Source of the DNA: a gamma proteobacterium symbiont of Stewartia floridana
GTDB taxonomy: Bacteria; Pseudomonadota; Gammaproteobacteria; Chromatiales; Chromatiaceae
Direction of reading: 5' to 3'
NCBI GenBank assembly: GCA_003676145.1
Contig: NAUB01000025.1
Span: 62,001-126,000, forward strand
DNA length: 64,000 nt
The translations under genes and the position numbers were made by a program. Below the pieces are notes generated by a model. It saw nothing but the letters and a program-made list of their open reading frames with translations. It did not search any database and was not told the origin of the DNA. Below are positions 52,877 to 61,345 of this stretch, piece after piece (positions within the stretch are counted from its first letter, which is position 1; the number at the start of each line of letters is the position of its first letter).

Positions 52877-54268
52877 TTATTGCTCCATTGATTCTATGTT
52901 CGGTAGAACTGTACGGTCGATGATGAACCCATCGATACCGTAGACAATAGATTGGTAACGCAATAAAGAATCGATCAGAAAAATATCAGCGCGCTGGCGA
53001 AATTACATGAGAGCAATTGGGTACGCTTTAATTAATAATTGTTGCGACAAGCCAATTCTTATAGCCCAATCGACTAATGCTTGTTATTCACTTACGACCT
53101 GATGAGTAAAATGCAGAGCCAGACATGCAGAACTTCACAATGTATGCGCCATGCACGTTCAATATTCGTCACCAATCGTTAGATCTTCGAAAAGACATAC
53201 AACAATACAAACGAAGTCAGAACAACATGAAACTTCTAGGAATTTCCGAAGCACTGCTTACGAGAAGGAACTTTATAACTTCTTTTTTTCTCAGAACTTA
53301 TGCTCACACAAATCGGCTTCATTAGATAGCAATAATCCCGATTTAATTGACCCAACTCAGTTAGGTTATTGGCATAAATGCAAGTAGAAACCACCTACTG
53401 GTAGTGAGGCACGAATAGACACTGCCGCTAAGTTTGATCTTTAGCATTTAACCCTTTGCATGGGATGGTCTTCCCTATGAGCTATTTCAACCGCACCGCT
53501 AAACAAGGCAGTGAGATTGTTTCTCAATTGCTTAGCAGTGCTAGCCAAATTATAGGGCGTCGTCCTGTATGAGATCGAATAAGTCTTATCTGGAAATGTA
53601 CTGCACTATGCTGTCTGCGAACTCAGGCTGCGTTGCTAGATTCGTATATCCAATGGTGCAATCAGACTGTTGATAATTCTCCTCAACTACCACCATCAGA
53701 GAATGACCGATCAGTATCGAAATTCAGATGTTGGCAGGGGCGTCACGAAGGGCTTTTGTAGTAACGGTTTTCCTGGCTTAACGAACATAAGTGGCAGGTC
53801 AATTTCCGACTAAATTGATAGTGTTCTTTCCCTTCCCATGTTTCCGTATAATCCATCTCATGACGGATCACCACAGCATTTGGTAGAGTCCATTGCCATC
53901 ATCAATGGTTCTGACTTTATCCTTCCACTTGATCGATTTGGTGGTCGATTCGGGTCACTGGCCCATGTTGTGTGCCTGATAGGAAGATGCAATAGGTGTG
54001 GTGATATACAAAGGTACACGTAACTAATTGATTATATGGCTATAATGTACAACAAAAAAGAGATAAACGTGCTTTTCGTCTGCATGGGCAACATTTGTCA
54101 TAGCCCATAATATATGGGGTTATGGGAAGTTGTATGCCAAGATGTATGCCGATCATGCGCAGCTATTTTAGGTTAGTTTCAATAGATTCATTACTGAAAG
54201 GAGTAGTGGATACAGTACTCCTATAGTAGAATTTGACTTGCAAGTTCTAAATATCAGGGAGGCACTAG
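52877..54268. other. Gene-poor, probably decayed DNA between porin and prophage
   Basis: About 1.4 kb with only short, unsupported ORFs (61-78 codons, no ribosome sites, no recognisable motifs) and frequent stops in all frames. The one recognisable piece is a tyrosine-phosphatase remnant at 54057. No tRNA or clear attachment site is visible. The first 200 bp hold the porin promoter region. The rest looks like the relic edge of a mobile element. Confidence 0.55.
54057..54110 (+). pseudogene. Remnant of a low-molecular-weight protein-tyrosine phosphatase gene
   Basis: The frame reads KEINVLFVCMGNIC followed by HSP and then a stop. This is nearly the active-site N-terminus of LMW-PTP, where C-x5-R-S holds the phosphate; here the catalytic Arg is His and the frame stops three residues later. 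No further phosphatase sequence follows. It is a broken gene start. Confidence 0.6.
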
Positions 54269-54715
54269 ATGAAAAAACAGCTTGCATTTCAGTTCTTTAT
54301 TCTAAGTCTAAGCTTCTGTGCCTATGCAGAAGATGATCATTCTCTCAGTGACTTCGAGCACGGCTTACCTAAGAATATTGACACTATGGTATGGCCAAGG
54401 CACTCAAGCACCCTGGCAAGAGACCCTTTTAAAGTGCCTGTAGGTGTCAGTAAATCTGGTCAAGTGCCAAATGCGTCGAGAACGCAAACTTTCGGGCCTA
54501 CTAGTCCGTACTCATTTAATCCATACACTGGATACAGTGGCCTCCCTATGTACTATGCAAATGTACCAAGTGCTAGGGATTTCCAAATTGTATCCCAAGA
54601 AAGAGAGATACTATCTGAACTGATAAGCACTCAAACGGAAGCAATTAATTCTCTATACGAAGTTGTAAAAAGGCTTGAGAAGAGGCTTGATGAGATTGAG
54701 GGTAAATTACCATAA
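54269..54715 (+). CDS. Secreted/periplasmic coiled-coil protein, probable prophage accessory gene
   Basis: 148 aa, not recognised. Signal peptide (QLAFQFFILSLSFCAYA, cut near residue 20), a Pro/Ser/Tyr-rich middle (PTSPYSFNPYTGYSG) and a C-terminal coiled coil of about 45 residues (EREILSELISTQTEAINSL). Ribosome site gggagg. AT-rich codon use unlike the host genes to the left. Its stop overlaps the next start (TAATG), so the pair is an operon. Confidence 0.65.
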   Translation: MKKQLAFQFFILSLSFCAYAEDDHSLSDFEHGLPKNIDTMVWPRHSSTLARDPFKVPVGVSKSGQVPNASRTQTFGPTSPYSFNPYTGYSGLPMYYANVPSARDFQIVSQEREILSELISTQTEAINSLYEVVKRLEKRLDEIEGKLP

Positions 54716-55080
54716 TGGCTTTAGAAATCGATACAATTCATGCAAATATGAACGAGGCACAGGTTGCCTTTGAGAAGACTGCAAGCTTATCGCCAACACA
54801 GCCATGGTCTCAGGAACTAGTATTATACTTGTCTGCTGGTGTATTGCTATTTTCTGTTATTGCACTAATAACGGCTACAGTTCTGCTTTGGCGGATTAGA
54901 ATAACACCTGAACTTGTTCTAAAAACACACGGTATAATATCGATAATTGGGTTTTCAGCTCTGCTACTAATAATTGGTTATGATAGTGACCAATTGACTC
55001 CAATTATCGGATTGTTTGGTGCGATTGCCGGTTATTTGCTAGGCAAAGATGTACCTGCAAGAGAAGATAATCCAGAATAG
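54715..55080 (+). CDS. Small membrane protein, probable prophage accessory gene
   Basis: 121 aa, not recognised. Three hydrophobic segments (about 35-58, 72-92, 94-109) and short charged ends. Coupled to the preceding secreted protein. Inner-membrane plus periplasmic small protein pairs carried by prophages often act in lysogenic conversion or superinfection exclusion; for this pair that is only a guess. Confidence 0.65.
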   Translation: MALEIDTIHANMNEAQVAFEKTASLSPTQPWSQELVLYLSAGVLLFSVIALITATVLLWRIRITPELVLKTHGIISIIGFSALLLIIGYDSDQLTPIIGLFGAIAGYLLGKDVPAREDNPE

Positions 55081-55082
55081 AA

Positions 55083-55108
55083 AAATAGGCCCTATATGGG
55101 GCCTATTT
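55083..55108. terminator. Bidirectional terminator between convergent operons
   Basis: 10-bp stem aaataggccc / gggcctattt with loop tatatg. It has an A-run on the left (T-run for reverse transcripts) and tttctgttt on the right, so it can serve both the forward membrane-protein pair and the reverse regulator gene. Confidence 0.75.
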
Positions 55109-55202
55109 CTGTTTACAAGGCAGTGGTATCTCTTTCAAGTGATCTCGCCTAATTCACCAGTTTCCAGGGCCTTCCCGGCCTGTTCCTGAGCATCCATACA
55201 GC

Positions 55203-55484
55203 TTATGATTGCGCGTTCCTTATCAGGTCGACTAACTCAATTCCATAGAAGCGACATATCCTGTCTAGAACCACAATATCTCTAATGCCGTAGTATTCAT
55301 GATTACGGACTGTTCTTAGAGAAAGATGTAGTAAGTCAGATGCTTGTTCCTGAGTGAGCCCTTTAGCTTTTCTCTTATTTTTGAGAATTTGCCCAATAAG
55401 GTAGGTATCAATTTTAGGCGTTTGTGACTGGTTACGAACGGGACGGGGAAGGCATGAATATTCACTATGATGTTGAGCGGTCAT
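55203..55484 (-). CDS. XRE-family helix-turn-helix regulator of the prophage
   Basis: 93 aa. A single HTH_3 domain at about 30-90: IGQILKNKRKAKGLTQEQAS, then LHLSLRTVRNHEYYG as recognition region. No dimerisation or cleavage domain, so Cro-like rather than CI-like. It overlaps the end of the upstream gene by 4 bp (ATGA) and is followed by the bidirectional terminator. Confidence 0.75.
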   Translation of the reverse strand: MTAQHHSEYSCLPRPVRNQSQTPKIDTYLIGQILKNKRKAKGLTQEQASDLLHLSLRTVRNHEYYGIRDIVVLDRICRFYGIELVDLIRNAQS

Positions 55485-55948
55485 GATTTCCTCCTCCCTT
55501 CATACGCTGCAATTTCTTCAGCCAGAGCTTGCCAGTTTGGCCGGTCAGGTAGGTCTTTACCCATCTTTTTGCACCACTTTTTTCGTAAACTCGGCACCCA
55601 AGGAATCCCGTCTCTTATGACCTTTTCAGCAAACATGCCCAACAGGTCTTTATGAAACCAATAAAACTCCCTGGCTTCCTCTTTTGCCTGATTGATGATA
55701 GACAGGGCTTCCTCGAATCTAACTCTAGGTATCTCCTCGATTCGAGACACGTTGAAGTGATACTTAAGCCGGTTATTGATGTGCTTTGTAATCATGAGGC
55801 CGTTTGATCCAAACCAGCTACCAGCGTCATGAGCTTCGCTAGTTAACTCTTCAAACTGAGCGTTACTGATTGGTTGGTAGAGCTCGTAGAGTTCTATGGC
55901 TTGTTGGCCGCGCTTTTCTGGCTGAAAAGCAATGATGTTTGTGGTCAT
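55481..55948 (-). CDS. Phage protein with antirepressor ORF6C-like region
   Basis: 155 aa. The middle part (HINNRLKYHFNVSRIEEIPRV then RFEEALSII) resembles the ORF6C-type C-terminal region of phage antirepressors; the usual N-terminal DNA-binding half is not there. It may be a short regulator or a truncated antirepressor. Strong ribosome site (ggagg) at the start. In one operon with the XRE gene. Confidence 0.55.
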   Translation of the reverse strand: MTTNIIAFQPEKRGQQAIELYELYQPISNAQFEELTSEAHDAGSWFGSNGLMITKHINNRLKYHFNVSRIEEIPRVRFEEALSIINQAKEEAREFYWFHKDLLGMFAEKVIRDGIPWVPSLRKKWCKKMGKDLPDRPNWQALAEEIAAYEGRRKS

Positions 55949-55958
55949 GATGACCTCC

Positions 55959-56148
55959 TATCGTTTAGTAGTCGTCACAAGATGAGGGTGACGGGACTCA
56001 ACTACCGCGATAAGACGGCTGGACTTATTCCCCGAAGGTCTTGTATTCGGTCCTATCATCCCGTCATAGGAAATCATTAGCACCTGGTTAACAGGCACAA
56101 AAAAACCGCAGGTCTGACGGGTGCGGAAACCGCTTATCGTTTAGTAGT
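55959..56148. repeat. 14-bp direct repeat tatcgtttagtagt
   Basis: Identical copies at 55959-55972 and 56135-56148, 176 bp apart, in the non-coding gap between the prophage regulatory pair and the virion module. On the reverse strand one copy lies just before the ribosome site of the 155-aa gene, the other just before a terminator-like hairpin. It may be an operator pair or a trace of a duplication. Confidence 0.5.
56098..56134 (-). terminator. Terminator of the phage virion gene operon
   Basis: On the reverse strand a ccgca / tgcgg stem with an 11-nt loop is followed by seven T (a-run at about 56099-56105). It lies behind the last virion gene at 56191 and fits an intrinsic terminator of moderate strength. 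Confidence 0.55.
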
Positions 56149-56190
56149 ACCTATAATTATACCTCAAAGCTACTAAAATTGAAGCTGTTT

Positions 56191-57186
56191 TTAATCCATT
56201 TCACTCAGTAATAACGACATTACTGCGCCACCTAATGCCCCCCAGCCACCTGACATACCGAGCATGGGCGCAATCTGTGATCCAGCCATAGCACCACCAG
56301 CCATTGTAGCCGCTCTGTTTGTGCCGCCTGTAGTCGTTGACTGTGTATTAGCGCCTCCTGGTGCGCCCCAAATGAATTGGGCATATCGTCCAAGATTGTT
56401 CCAATCCTGTTGGGTTTCGTAGTTGTAGCGGGTTACGGCATCCTCTATGGCGGTTTGTTGCTCACCCCGATAGAAATCAGCCGCTTCCAAAGGAATACCC
56501 GCAAATCCTAATTGGGATTGACCAAAACCCGGCACCTGTCCATATAATTGCGCGGCTGTATTCATTCTAGAAGCATCTGCAAGCGCTCCCCTTGAGTAAA
56601 GATCTGTAGCTTGATCAATTCCTTGTGCCGCGCGATTCTGTGCCCCCTCATAAGCGCCAAGATACATACTGGAAAGGTTGTCTTGTAATTGACTATTGGC
56701 ATTACTCCTTAAAATACCTTCAGCGACACCATGCCGACTTGAGCCGCTTTGACCCATCAAGGCCGCTACCTGATCGTTCTGGCCAACCTGTGAATCAACC
56801 GCTCGATTCATTTGGTTAATCATGGCGTTTGCAGCCTGATTGTAAGGATCTAAATCAACCTGTCCTGAAAGGTTTTGCCTTAGTCGATTAGATGGATCGA
56901 CAGTCGGTGTCTGATTGTTTGCGGCTACCTGGCCTGCTAATCCCGCTAGATCAAAAACATTCTGTCCTGCAATCCCGGTCATCCCGCCATATCGGTCAGC
57001 CACTTGCAGCCGATTGCCAAACCCCTGGTCATGTAGCGCGTTACTCTCCGCATAGGTCTGACCTGGATAATAAGGGATGTCCTGATTTCCTAAAGCCTGT
57101 GCCTGTTGAAAGATGTCCTGTATATAGGGCATCTGCGCATCATAAGGCTCTGTTGATTGAATTGTGTTTGTGCTTCCGCCGCCCAT
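56191..57186 (-). CDS. Phage virion-associated protein, function unknown
   Basis: 331 aa. Rich in Gln, Asn, Ala and Gly (for example SQVGQNDQVAALMGQSGSS), mostly helical, with a hydrophobic Gly/Ala/Met C-terminus (AATMAGGAMAGSQIAPMLG). This composition is typical of tail or DNA-ejection proteins of short-tailed phages, but no exact family was recognised. Ribosome site aggag. Last gene of the morphogenesis module. Confidence 0.65.
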   Translation of the reverse strand: MGGGSTNTIQSTEPYDAQMPYIQDIFQQAQALGNQDIPYYPGQTYAESNALHDQGFGNRLQVADRYGGMTGIAGQNVFDLAGLAGQVAANNQTPTVDPSNRLRQNLSGQVDLDPYNQAANAMINQMNRAVDSQVGQNDQVAALMGQSGSSRHGVAEGILRSNANSQLQDNLSSMYLGAYEGAQNRAAQGIDQATDLYSRGALADASRMNTAAQLYGQVPGFGQSQLGFAGIPLEAADFYRGEQQTAIEDAVTRYNYETQQDWNNLGRYAQFIWGAPGGANTQSTTTGGTNRAATMAGGAMAGSQIAPMLGMSGGWGALGGAVMSLLLSEMD

Positions 57187-57195
57187 GTCTTTCTC

Positions 57196-57912
57196 CTAGT
57201 ATCCAAAATATGAATCATCAACGCCAGCACCAGGATTAAACCCTGCTCCGCGCCTTGCTTCTTGCCAATCAGATAATGAATACATGCCCCTTAAATATCT
57301 ATCTGTACCAATAGAACGCAAGAATTCATCAACAGACATTTGAGATATATCAGGCATTCCACCTGCTCCCCATGGATTCATGGCTGTACCAGGGTAGGGA
57401 TCTACGGGTAAGCCTCCGCCTGTCTCAGTAGGAGGAGGTATCATGCTTGAAGTCGGAGGTGTAGGTTGTACCAACTGATCCCGCAAAGGTGTAGGGCCGT
57501 TTAGCCCACCTGGAAAACCACTACCACTCAAACCACCATATTGTGCTCCCGGAGCCATGATTGAGTATTGGTTAGGGGATGTGGTCGCATTTATACCTGG
57601 TGGCATCTGTGGCGTTCTCAGGTCATCATCATCATTACCATAGCCTCCACCTGAATAACCTCCAAACATACCGCCAATAGACGACAGTATATTGTTGAAC
57701 GAATTGTTAGGCTGTTGAGGGGCTTGCGGTGACGTCAGTGGCCCTAGTGGCCTACCGAAATCATTATTAGGGGCTGGAACGTAACCAGGCCCAACTGTCG
57801 CATGGTGGATGCCTTGACCTCTTCCACTCGTTGATTGAGCAGGACTAGGACCGAATCCCCCGTATTGGTTCGCCTGTACCACTGATGATAATGCCGCCGT
57901 TGATCCGCCCAT
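57196..57912 (-). CDS. Gly/Pro-rich phage protein, function unknown
   Basis: 238 aa with a very biased composition: Gly, Pro, Ser, Asn and Tyr (for example FGGYSGGGYGNDDDD, PPTSSMIPPPTETGG). Mostly disordered by eye, with a short structured C-terminus (VDEFLRSIGTDRYLRGMYSL). No motif recognised. It lies between two virion-like genes and is likely co-expressed with them. Confidence 0.6.
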   Translation of the reverse strand: MGGSTAALSSVVQANQYGGFGPSPAQSTSGRGQGIHHATVGPGYVPAPNNDFGRPLGPLTSPQAPQQPNNSFNNILSSIGGMFGGYSGGGYGNDDDDLRTPQMPPGINATTSPNQYSIMAPGAQYGGLSGSGFPGGLNGPTPLRDQLVQPTPPTSSMIPPPTETGGGLPVDPYPGTAMNPWGAGGMPDISQMSVDEFLRSIGTDRYLRGMYSLSDWQEARRGAGFNPGAGVDDSYFGY

Positions 57913-57931
57913 TTAATATTCCTCTTTCAAC

Positions 57932-58477
57932 TTAACGTAATGCCGAACACTTTGCCTCAGCTCGTTCCTGCCGAACTTCGAGTAATGCCTTTTCGCGTTC
58001 AGCCTGATTCTCTATATCAGACATATCAGAAATAAACCGTGGACAATTTGCTACTAGATGATCAATTGAGCTCAAGCAGTTTTTAATACTCTCGATATAG
58101 TCACTCTTCAGCTTGGAATTCTCTTCCATCTCTTTAATGTTTTGGTCGTACTCACCTAGCTTACTAACTTCTTTAGTACCAAATTCAATAATTTCATGAC
58201 ATTTCTTGCTAGCGTAATCCCGAGCTATCAAAGCATTTTTGTACTGAACCTCTAGTTCATCCAATTCCCGTTTTTCTTTAGGATCGGTGAAGATCTCTGA
58301 AACAGGCTGCTTGTTAAGTTGCTTTGCTTGTGATGTAACCAGCCTCACTTTGTTATCCACCCAATACTGTCTTGCTTCCGTATATCTCTTGATGATCTCC
58401 CTTGAGTCAGCCTCCATTGCTCGATAGTCAATTAGCTCTACTTCCAACTCATCTCTGATTAGCTGATCTAGCAACAT
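57932..58477 (-). CDS. Coiled-coil phage protein, function unknown
   Basis: 181 aa, almost fully helical with charged heptads (about 1-120), e.g. RDELEVELIDYRAMEADSRE. No signal, transmembrane helix or known motif. It follows the 629-aa gene after 3 bp, so the two are coupled. Confidence 0.6.
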   Translation of the reverse strand: MLLDQLIRDELEVELIDYRAMEADSREIIKRYTEARQYWVDNKVRLVTSQAKQLNKQPVSEIFTDPKEKRELDELEVQYKNALIARDYASKKCHEIIEFGTKEVSKLGEYDQNIKEMEENSKLKSDYIESIKNCLSSIDHLVANCPRFISDMSDIENQAEREKALLEVRQERAEAKCSALR

Positions 58478-58480
58478 AAA

Positions 58481-60370
58481 TCACTCCACATTACCCATTA
58501 ATACACCTACAGCCGCACCTAGCGCGTTGTAGAACTGTTTCTCTCTTGGGCTGATGTCTTTCAACAGTTTTACCTGAGTCCTTAGTTTCGCCATGCCCTG
58601 TGGGTCTGTCATAATCCTGGCAAGATCTTCAGAATACTTGCCTAGCTTCACATCCTGATACCAATCAGTAACCTTAGAGGGAATTCTGTGTGGTGATATG
58701 GCGTTACTTAGCGCAGGAGTTGCCTCACGTTTTAACTCCTTAATCATTTCCGTTCTCTGTGCCGTCATCGATTGCCCCTTCATCGCTCTGCCTGTTGCCT
58801 CCAAAACATCAGATAGATCCATCAATGCTTGATACTGATTCTTAGAAAGAGCATTCTTGAGCATCCTTTGTTTTGATGCCGTACCCATCAGCCGCTTTCT
58901 AAAGGCCCCACCTAGATTTATGGCCTCACCGACAGAGCTATCGGCCATTTCCTCTAAGGTATTCTGTATATGTCCTCTAACTACAGCATCCCATGCTTTT
59001 GGATCATGGGCTATTATGATTTGTCTCGACTGTTTGACGGCTGAAGGGCTAGATCTTCTACCAAAAAGAATCTTCCCTAGATCGGGTGCGGCCTGGTTTC
59101 CTTCCCGTATCATGTCGCCGACTAGGGAGCGATCCAGTTGATTGATAGGTAGACTTCGCTCTTCAAAGATTTGTCTACCAGTCCGATAACTTGGAGAGGC
59201 TTGATCCATCGCTGAAACTAACTCACTTTTGAATGCTGTTAGTTCCCTAAGCCGGGTTTTCCTACCGTCCCGTTTTGCTTTGGCTATCAGGTCGTCTAAA
59301 TCACCTTTTACAGCATCAATCTGACCTATCAACCGTTTCGGACTGTCACCGTCCTTAAGCGCCTTCTCTACCTGTGACAGAGTTTTGCCAACCTTGGTAC
59401 CTGAGAATTTTTTAATGCTCCCCTGTAAGTTCTCAAGTACATGCGATATATCCACTTCATCCATTGCCGCATCTTGATAGTACGGGCTGGAAGCCTTCAT
59501 TCTTGCCTGTTCCAGGGCCTCTCTTGCACCCACTGCGGCCCTTACGCCTTCCTTATAGGCAAAGTGGGGGGTTTGCTCATGAGATAGCTTGTTCAAGTAA
59601 CGGTATACACCTCTCTGTACTTGATCATTCCTCACCTTTAAGAAGTCCTCGATAATATCGGCACTGTCGGGCATATCTCTTAAAAGCGCTTGACGGTTGA
59701 TCAATGATCTTAAATTAGTGATTTCCGCTGGTGTCAGGGTTATACCTGCCTCATTGGCCTTTCTGGCTAATTGTGAAGTGGCCGCATCATCAATACGCTT
59801 AATATCTTTGACAGCGTGTCTACTGAGTGCCTTGCCAACTAACTGACCCGCACCTTCACCCGCTGCTGCTAAACCCCCTTCAATCGCCATAGATTTTACG
59901 TTACCTAATGGTGTCTGAGGCTCGTTATAGGCTAAATTCGCGTGAATCTTCCTTGAGCTTTCTCCAGATGCCCCACCCAAAGCAGCACCCAACAAACCAC
60001 CAACAGGACCTGCCGCCATAGTGCCGAGAAACGCACCACCAGCCCCGCCTAAGAGGCTTTCACCGTGCGCTAGGGTACTTGCGCCAAATTGCTTGGCTCC
60101 CTGCCAGAACCCGTTAGGCTCTGATAGATACCACTTCCCATCATCATCCAGGTAGGCAATTCCTTCATCTGTCTGCTTGTAACGTTGGAGTCTTTCTTCC
60201 TCTGTCAAATAGGGAAAACGGTTTTCTGCAAGAATACGCATCCTAGTATTAGGATCATCAGCTCTATAGGCCTCAGCCAGATCCATGAAATCAGCCCCTT
60301 TTTCAGGAACGGACTGGACTTGTGGTTTTTGTGGTTTAACCCCTAGCAGGCTTTGTGAATACTTACCCAT
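58481..60370 (-). CDS. Large internal virion/DNA-ejection-like phage protein
   Basis: 629 aa. The first 85 residues are polar, with a possible membrane-active Gly/Ala segment at about 105-140 (GGAGGAFLGTMAAGPVGGLL). The rest is long, charged and helical (ALEQARMKASSPYYQDA). A Gly/Ala-rich segment followed by a long helical body is common in ejection proteins that cross the cell envelope with the phage DNA; the assignment is by composition and position only. Its start overlaps the stop of the preceding gene (TAATG). Confidence 0.55.
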   Translation of the reverse strand: MGKYSQSLLGVKPQKPQVQSVPEKGADFMDLAEAYRADDPNTRMRILAENRFPYLTEEERLQRYKQTDEGIAYLDDDGKWYLSEPNGFWQGAKQFGASTLAHGESLLGGAGGAFLGTMAAGPVGGLLGAALGGASGESSRKIHANLAYNEPQTPLGNVKSMAIEGGLAAAGEGAGQLVGKALSRHAVKDIKRIDDAATSQLARKANEAGITLTPAEITNLRSLINRQALLRDMPDSADIIEDFLKVRNDQVQRGVYRYLNKLSHEQTPHFAYKEGVRAAVGAREALEQARMKASSPYYQDAAMDEVDISHVLENLQGSIKKFSGTKVGKTLSQVEKALKDGDSPKRLIGQIDAVKGDLDDLIAKAKRDGRKTRLRELTAFKSELVSAMDQASPSYRTGRQIFEERSLPINQLDRSLVGDMIREGNQAAPDLGKILFGRRSSPSAVKQSRQIIIAHDPKAWDAVVRGHIQNTLEEMADSSVGEAINLGGAFRKRLMGTASKQRMLKNALSKNQYQALMDLSDVLEATGRAMKGQSMTAQRTEMIKELKREATPALSNAISPHRIPSKVTDWYQDVKLGKYSEDLARIMTDPQGMAKLRTQVKLLKDISPREKQFYNALGAAVGVLMGNVE

Positions 60371-61335
60371 TACAGCCCAAACTCCTCTCTAACCTGTTGC
60401 ATAGCCCTGGATTCTGCTTCCTGTTGGCTCATCCCTTGTCTACGATACTGCTGCTCTAATTCATTGCCCCGTTTATCCATCAGGCCTTCAACATTAGTTA
60501 AGGGAATACTCTGCCACTCCAGACCATGTGTCTGAGCGTATTGGGAGCGAGCCGCAGCTTTCTTAAGCTCACTAATTGTTGCTTCTAACTTGGCCTGAAA
60601 TTCTGTGGGGCTGTCTCCATCAAATATCCCTAACCCAGGATTAGGCATACCCGCATTTAAGCGGGTTTCTTCCTGTTCGGTTACGGTTGCACCTGAAGCC
60701 TCTTTAATTGCTGTGTTTAGATTGCTTATTGCATAAGCTTTAAATGTAGAGAGATCTGCTAGTTCCTGTTGTTCCTGTGGTGTTGGCTTAAATCCCGCCT
60801 TCTCTTTAGCAGATGTCCAGGCCGCATTAGCCCTAGTAGTAAATTTTTGAAACGTAGGCTTAAAAGACTCCTCTATAGTTTTAAGTCTCGCTAAATGTTC
60901 CATCGCATTGATCTGTTTATCCTGGACCTTGTTTCTATTCGCATTAGTTAAAGGTAGTGGTCTTCCTTGCGCAAACTGTACACCACCATCCGAATCAACA
61001 TTCAATTGCATACCCGCATTCGGATTCCATCTAGGCCCTTCTGATAGGGTGATCCACTTTCCCTCAAGAGCGTTCCATTGCTTAACTACCTTTTTATCAC
61101 CCTCTATAAACTCTCTTACTATGGGTGCTGATGCGTCCGGTTGATTCATCCGGCTTTGGATCTCACGCATCTTCAATTCAGTCAGTTTGCGGTTTAGATC
61201 GTTGTTTTGGTATTGTGAAGCAATGTTAAGACCTGACATCATGCCTCTACCAGTACCCCCTGAGGTCAGTAATCCCATACCCGCCATCAATAACGGATTA
61301 CCCAGTAAACCTTGGTATTTAATGTTATCTGTCAT
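60370..61335 (-). CDS. Phage virion-associated protein, function unknown
   Basis: 321 aa. I chose the ATG at 61335 (purine-rich aagaga upstream); a TTG at 61356 is also in frame and would overlap terL. N-terminal Gly/Leu/Met-rich segment (GNPLLMAGMGLLTSGGTGRG), then a polar, helical body (LATKEAS-like heptads, ATISELKKAAARSQY). Directly after terL and before the ejection-like protein. No family recognised. Confidence 0.6.
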   Translation of the reverse strand: MTDNIKYQGLLGNPLLMAGMGLLTSGGTGRGMMSGLNIASQYQNNDLNRKLTELKMREIQSRMNQPDASAPIVREFIEGDKKVVKQWNALEGKWITLSEGPRWNPNAGMQLNVDSDGGVQFAQGRPLPLTNANRNKVQDKQINAMEHLARLKTIEESFKPTFQKFTTRANAAWTSAKEKAGFKPTPQEQQELADLSTFKAYAISNLNTAIKEASGATVTEQEETRLNAGMPNPGLGIFDGDSPTEFQAKLEATISELKKAAARSQYAQTHGLEWQSIPLTNVEGLMDKRGNELEQQYRRQGMSQQEAESRAMQQVREEFGL

Positions 61336-61345
61336 TTCAATTCTC

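Noticed and set aside
53125-53387. Overlapping 66- and 78-codon ORFs behind the porin gene
   Set aside because: No ribosome site, no recognisable motif, biased to the AT-rich background; probably chance.
53442-53571. Forward open frame reading NPLHGMVFPMSYFNRTAK
   Set aside because: It looked like a possible transposase fragment, but it is only about 40 codons, has no start context, and I could not tie it to a family.
53838-54023. 61-codon ORF with a CNRCGD-like end
   Set aside because: No ribosome site or known domain; surrounded by stops in a decayed region.
55135-55197. 20-codon reverse ORF after the XRE gene (MDAQEQAGKALE)
   Set aside because: Positioned like a small phage gene, but without a ribosome site and too short to support.
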